From DASYLJ01 sp964432595 (GTDB lineage: Bacteria > Desulfobacterota > Binatia > DP-6), in the NCBI GenBank assembly GCA_964432595.1, contig CAYSOF010000006.1, positions 186,001-250,000 of the forward strand: a stretch of DNA of 64,000 bases. Reading direction: 5' to 3'. The position numbers and the translations under genes were made by a program. Shown here piece after piece: positions 61,859-64,000 of this stretch. The notes below the pieces were generated by a model that saw nothing but the letters and a program-made list of their open reading frames with translations, was not told the DNA's origin and did not search any database. Position 1 is the stretch's first letter. Each line of letters starts with the position of its first letter.

Positions 61859-64000
61859 ATGGACGAGACGCGCCGCCACCCATTCCTCGTCGCGCTCGCC
61901 GCGCTCCTCCTGACCGCCGCCGTCGCCCGCACCGCCGCCGCGCAGCCCTGCCTGATCTTCGTGCACGGCAAGCAGACGAACACCAACACGTACACGAACT
62001 GGGGTGCCGCGCGGAGCTACTGGCAAGAGAACGACGGCTCGGACGACTTCGTCCGCACGGCGACGCGAGAGTTCGCCGCCTCCTGGTACGTGGTCGGCTA
62101 CAACGGCACGCGGGCGTATTGGGACCCGCAGGCCGCGGGCGAGGTGGCGAACGAGATCGTGAACGCCACCAACGGCGGCGCCGACGGCGGCGGCAACCGC
62201 TGCGCGCGCACCTATGCCGAGGGCGGCACCTTCTGGGTGATCGGCCACAGCATGGGCGCGTCCGTCATCGACTTCATCCTCGGCAACGCCGACCCCGACG
62301 ACCCGAACTACGACTTGAACGGCCCCTACGGCGTCGCGGCGCAGCGGCTGACGCTCGCCATCACGATCGGCGGAACGCATCGCGGCTCGCAGCTCGCCGA
62401 CAACGTCTGCGGCGGCGGCAACGTCCTCTGCCAGATCGCCGGGCTCGTCCAGGACTGCGACGACTCGACGTACTGGATCCGCAGCGCCGACGACGTGCAG
62501 GTGCGGACGTACTCGAGCGCGCCGGCGCGCAACGTCTACCTGACCGGCGGCTACGCCGCGATCTTCGGACCGAGCCTGTGTCTCGCCGGCGAGGACGACG
62601 GCCTCGTCCAGCACGCCTCCGCTTATGCATGCAACGGCAGCGCGTCGGCCGGCTACGACAACGAGGACGTCTGCAACGACGCCGGCAAGCAGGAGTCGTC
62701 GGGCTTCCACAACCTCGACGTGGCGCACGAGAACCACGACCAGGAGCGCGAAGACACGGATCGCGACGATCGCGTGGCGATCCCGACGGGCCTGTGGACC
62801 TGCGGCGGCGGCGGACCCTGCCCGGCCGGAACGACGGTGCAGAGCAACCTCAGCACGGCGCAGCTGGTGAGCCTGCTCTACGCGGTGCCGAGCTCGACGC
62901 AGCTCTGCCAGCCCGGTTCGGCCAGCGCGACGGGACGGCAGCCGTGCCTCTCGTGCTTCCCGGGGACGTTCGCGGCGAGCCCGGGCGCGACGTCGTGCGC
63001 GCCGTGCGCGGCGGGCACGTCGGCCGGCGACACGGGCGCCACGTCGTGCGCGGCCTGCGCGGCGGGAACCTACGCCGCCGCGGGAGCCCCGGCCTGTCTC
63101 GCCTGTCCCGCCAACACGTTCTCGACCGGCTCGGCGACGGCGTGCACGTCGTGCCCGCCCGGAACGTCCGCCCCGGCGGGCTCGTCGACGTGCACCGCCG
63201 GCACGACGACCACCACGACGCTGCCGAGCAATCCGTGCCGGCCGAGCAACCCGTGCCTGAACGGCAGCACCTGTCTCGCATCGGGGCCCGCCACGTTCGT
63301 CTGCGTCTGCCCGCCCGGCATCTCCGGCTCGCTGTGCGAGATCGGCGGGACCACGACCTCCACGACGACTCCGACGACGACGAGCTCCACGACCAGCTCC
63401 ACGTCCAGCACCTCGTCCACCACGAGCAGCACGACGTCGACCACGGCCACCACCTCGACGACGTCCACGACGCTGCCGGCGGCGTGCGGGCCGACGCCGG
63501 CCGCCGGATGCCGCCTCGCGCCGACGCGCCGGTCGACGCTGAAGATCAAGGACGACGCCGCCGGCCGCGATCAGCTCCAGTGGAAGTGGGACCGCGGCGA
63601 GACCGCGCCCGAGGAGCTCGGCGACCCGGTGCGTTCCGCGTCGACGTACTGGCTCTGCCTGTACGACGGGTCGGCGAACCCGCAGCCGCTGCTCGCCACC
63701 CCGGTGGCGCCGGGGACCTTCTGCGGGACCAGGACGTGCTGGAAAGCCACCGCCACGAGCGTCCTCTACCGCAACAACGGCGACCCGAACGGGATCGTCA
63801 AGCTGCTGGTGAAGGCCGGCACCGCCGGCAGGGCGAAGCTGCAGGCGACGGCCAAGGGGCCGGGTTTCCAGACGCCCGCGCTGCCGCTGTTCCCGCCGAT
63901 CACAGCCCAGCTCGTGGTCGACGACGGCACGTCGAGCCGCTGCTGGCAGACGACCTTCACGACCACGACATCCAACGATCCGTCCCGGCTGAGCGCGGTC
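61859..64000 (+). CDS. Secreted mosaic lipase-like protein (partial)
   Basis: The frame runs off the window after 714 codons. A signal peptide (LVALAALLLTAAVARTAAA) leads into an alpha/beta-hydrolase domain of about 300 residues: FVHGKQTNTNTY and the nucleophile elbow GHSMGAS (S131). Then come ephrin-receptor-like Cys repeats (GTSAGDTGATSCAACAAGTY), a TTTTTTLPSNP linker, one EGF-like domain (NPCLNGSTCLASG, then CVCPPGISGSLCE), a long Thr/Ser linker and a C-terminal domain (LKIKDDAAGRDQLQWKWDRG) related to the shared exported module. Such a mosaic is unusual in bacteria. It is probably a released or surface esterase. Confidence 0.85.
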   Translation, partial: MDETRRHPFLVALAALLLTAAVARTAAAQPCLIFVHGKQTNTNTYTNWGAARSYWQENDGSDDFVRTATREFAASWYVVGYNGTRAYWDPQAAGEVANEIVNATNGGADGGGNRCARTYAEGGTFWVIGHSMGASVIDFILGNADPDDPNYDLNGPYGVAAQRLTLAITIGGTHRGSQLADNVCGGGNVLCQIAGLVQDCDDSTYWIRSADDVQVRTYSSAPARNVYLTGGYAAIFGPSLCLAGEDDGLVQHASAYACNGSASAGYDNEDVCNDAGKQESSGFHNLDVAHENHDQEREDTDRDDRVAIPTGLWTCGGGGPCPAGTTVQSNLSTAQLVSLLYAVPSSTQLCQPGSASATGRQPCLSCFPGTFAASPGATSCAPCAAGTSAGDTGATSCAACAAGTYAAAGAPACLACPANTFSTGSATACTSCPPGTSAPAGSSTCTAGTTTTTTLPSNPCRPSNPCLNGSTCLASGPATFVCVCPPGISGSLCEIGGTTTSTTTPTTTSSTTSSTSSTSSTTSSTTSTTATTSTTSTTLPAACGPTPAAGCRLAPTRRSTLKIKDDAAGRDQLQWKWDRGETAPEELGDPVRSASTYWLCLYDGSANPQPLLATPVAPGTFCGTRTCWKATATSVLYRNNGDPNGIVKLLVKAGTAGRAKLQATAKGPGFQTPALPLFPPITAQLVVDDGTSSRCWQTTFTTTTSNDPSRLSAV
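63200..63475 (+). repeat. Thr/Ser-coding tracts around an EGF-like domain
   Basis: A short ACG/ACC run at about 63201-63222 and a long one at about 63350-63470 code for Thr/Ser linkers before and after the EGF-like domain. They resemble the tract at 6322-6492 and could be places of domain shuffling. Confidence 0.75.

Overview
The window is very GC-rich and densely coded, with short Shine-Dalgarno leaders and many 4-base ATGA/GTGA gene overlaps. A TonB-dependent receptor, a lipobox protein, a Tat substrate and many Sec-exported proteins indicate a Gram-negative cell. Secreted proteins with thrombospondin type 3 repeats, myxococcal-type disulfide repeats, Thr/Ser linkers and beta-propellers resemble those of Myxococcota and of soil lineages split from Deltaproteobacteria (for example Binatota/Desulfobacterota_B). 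That placement is an inference from gene content; no rRNA, tRNA, CRISPR array, phage or insertion sequence was seen.

Layout. 1-10112: the start of prfC, an M28 peptidase, an alpha/beta hydrolase, a double GFA protein divergent from a GST across a dyad, an adamalysin-like secreted metalloprotease, an MBL hydrolase divergent from its likely TetR regulator across a dyad, and small orphan genes. 10120-19561: a Ycf46-like AAA ATPase, an AhpD-like protein overlapping a membrane class III cyclase, a propeller/SGNH fusion overlapping a spermidine-synthase-like membrane protein, and a Yip1 protein overlapping an acyl-CoA dehydrogenase. 19800-24254: a parvulin-like lipoprotein, a large secreted protein, a glycosyltransferase and a methyltransferase. 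24241-28976 (minus): a cobalamin-riboswitch operon of three secreted proteins. 29019-34937: a methyltransferase, TetR, AraC, a cupin, and secreted delta-60 and RTX-repeat proteins. 35107-39589: a tightly overlapped operon of a PqqD-like protein with a leader-peptide-like tail, an HprK-related kinase, two glycosyltransferases and a nucleotidyltransferase. 40334-47879: a giant secreted propeller protein, and a secreted protein with a duplicated domain behind a Fur-box-like promoter. 47962-50940 (minus): a second cobalamin-riboswitch operon, a BtuB-like receptor plus a DUF71 ATP pyrophosphatase. 51034-64000: M15 peptidase, phospholipase C family protein, SDR, GST plus alpha-methylacyl-CoA racemase, truncated haemoglobin divergent from a CcmC-like protein, PaiB-like protein, AraC, nucleotide-sugar epimerase, sulfatase with HEAT-like tail, and a mosaic lipase cut by the window end.

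Three threads stand out. First, two cobalamin riboswitches 22 kb apart control a BtuB/DUF71 pair and a separate operon whose proteins look like a BtuG-type propeller and its surface partners, which suggests a split B12-acquisition regulon; both lead genes appear to lack a canonical start codon at their best ribosome-binding site. Second, the 35-39.6 kb operon has the accessory genes of phosphorylated lasso-peptide clusters without the cyclase or protease, and the likely precursor is fused to the PqqD domain. Third, several unrelated exported proteins end in the same unnamed C-terminal module of about 150 residues.
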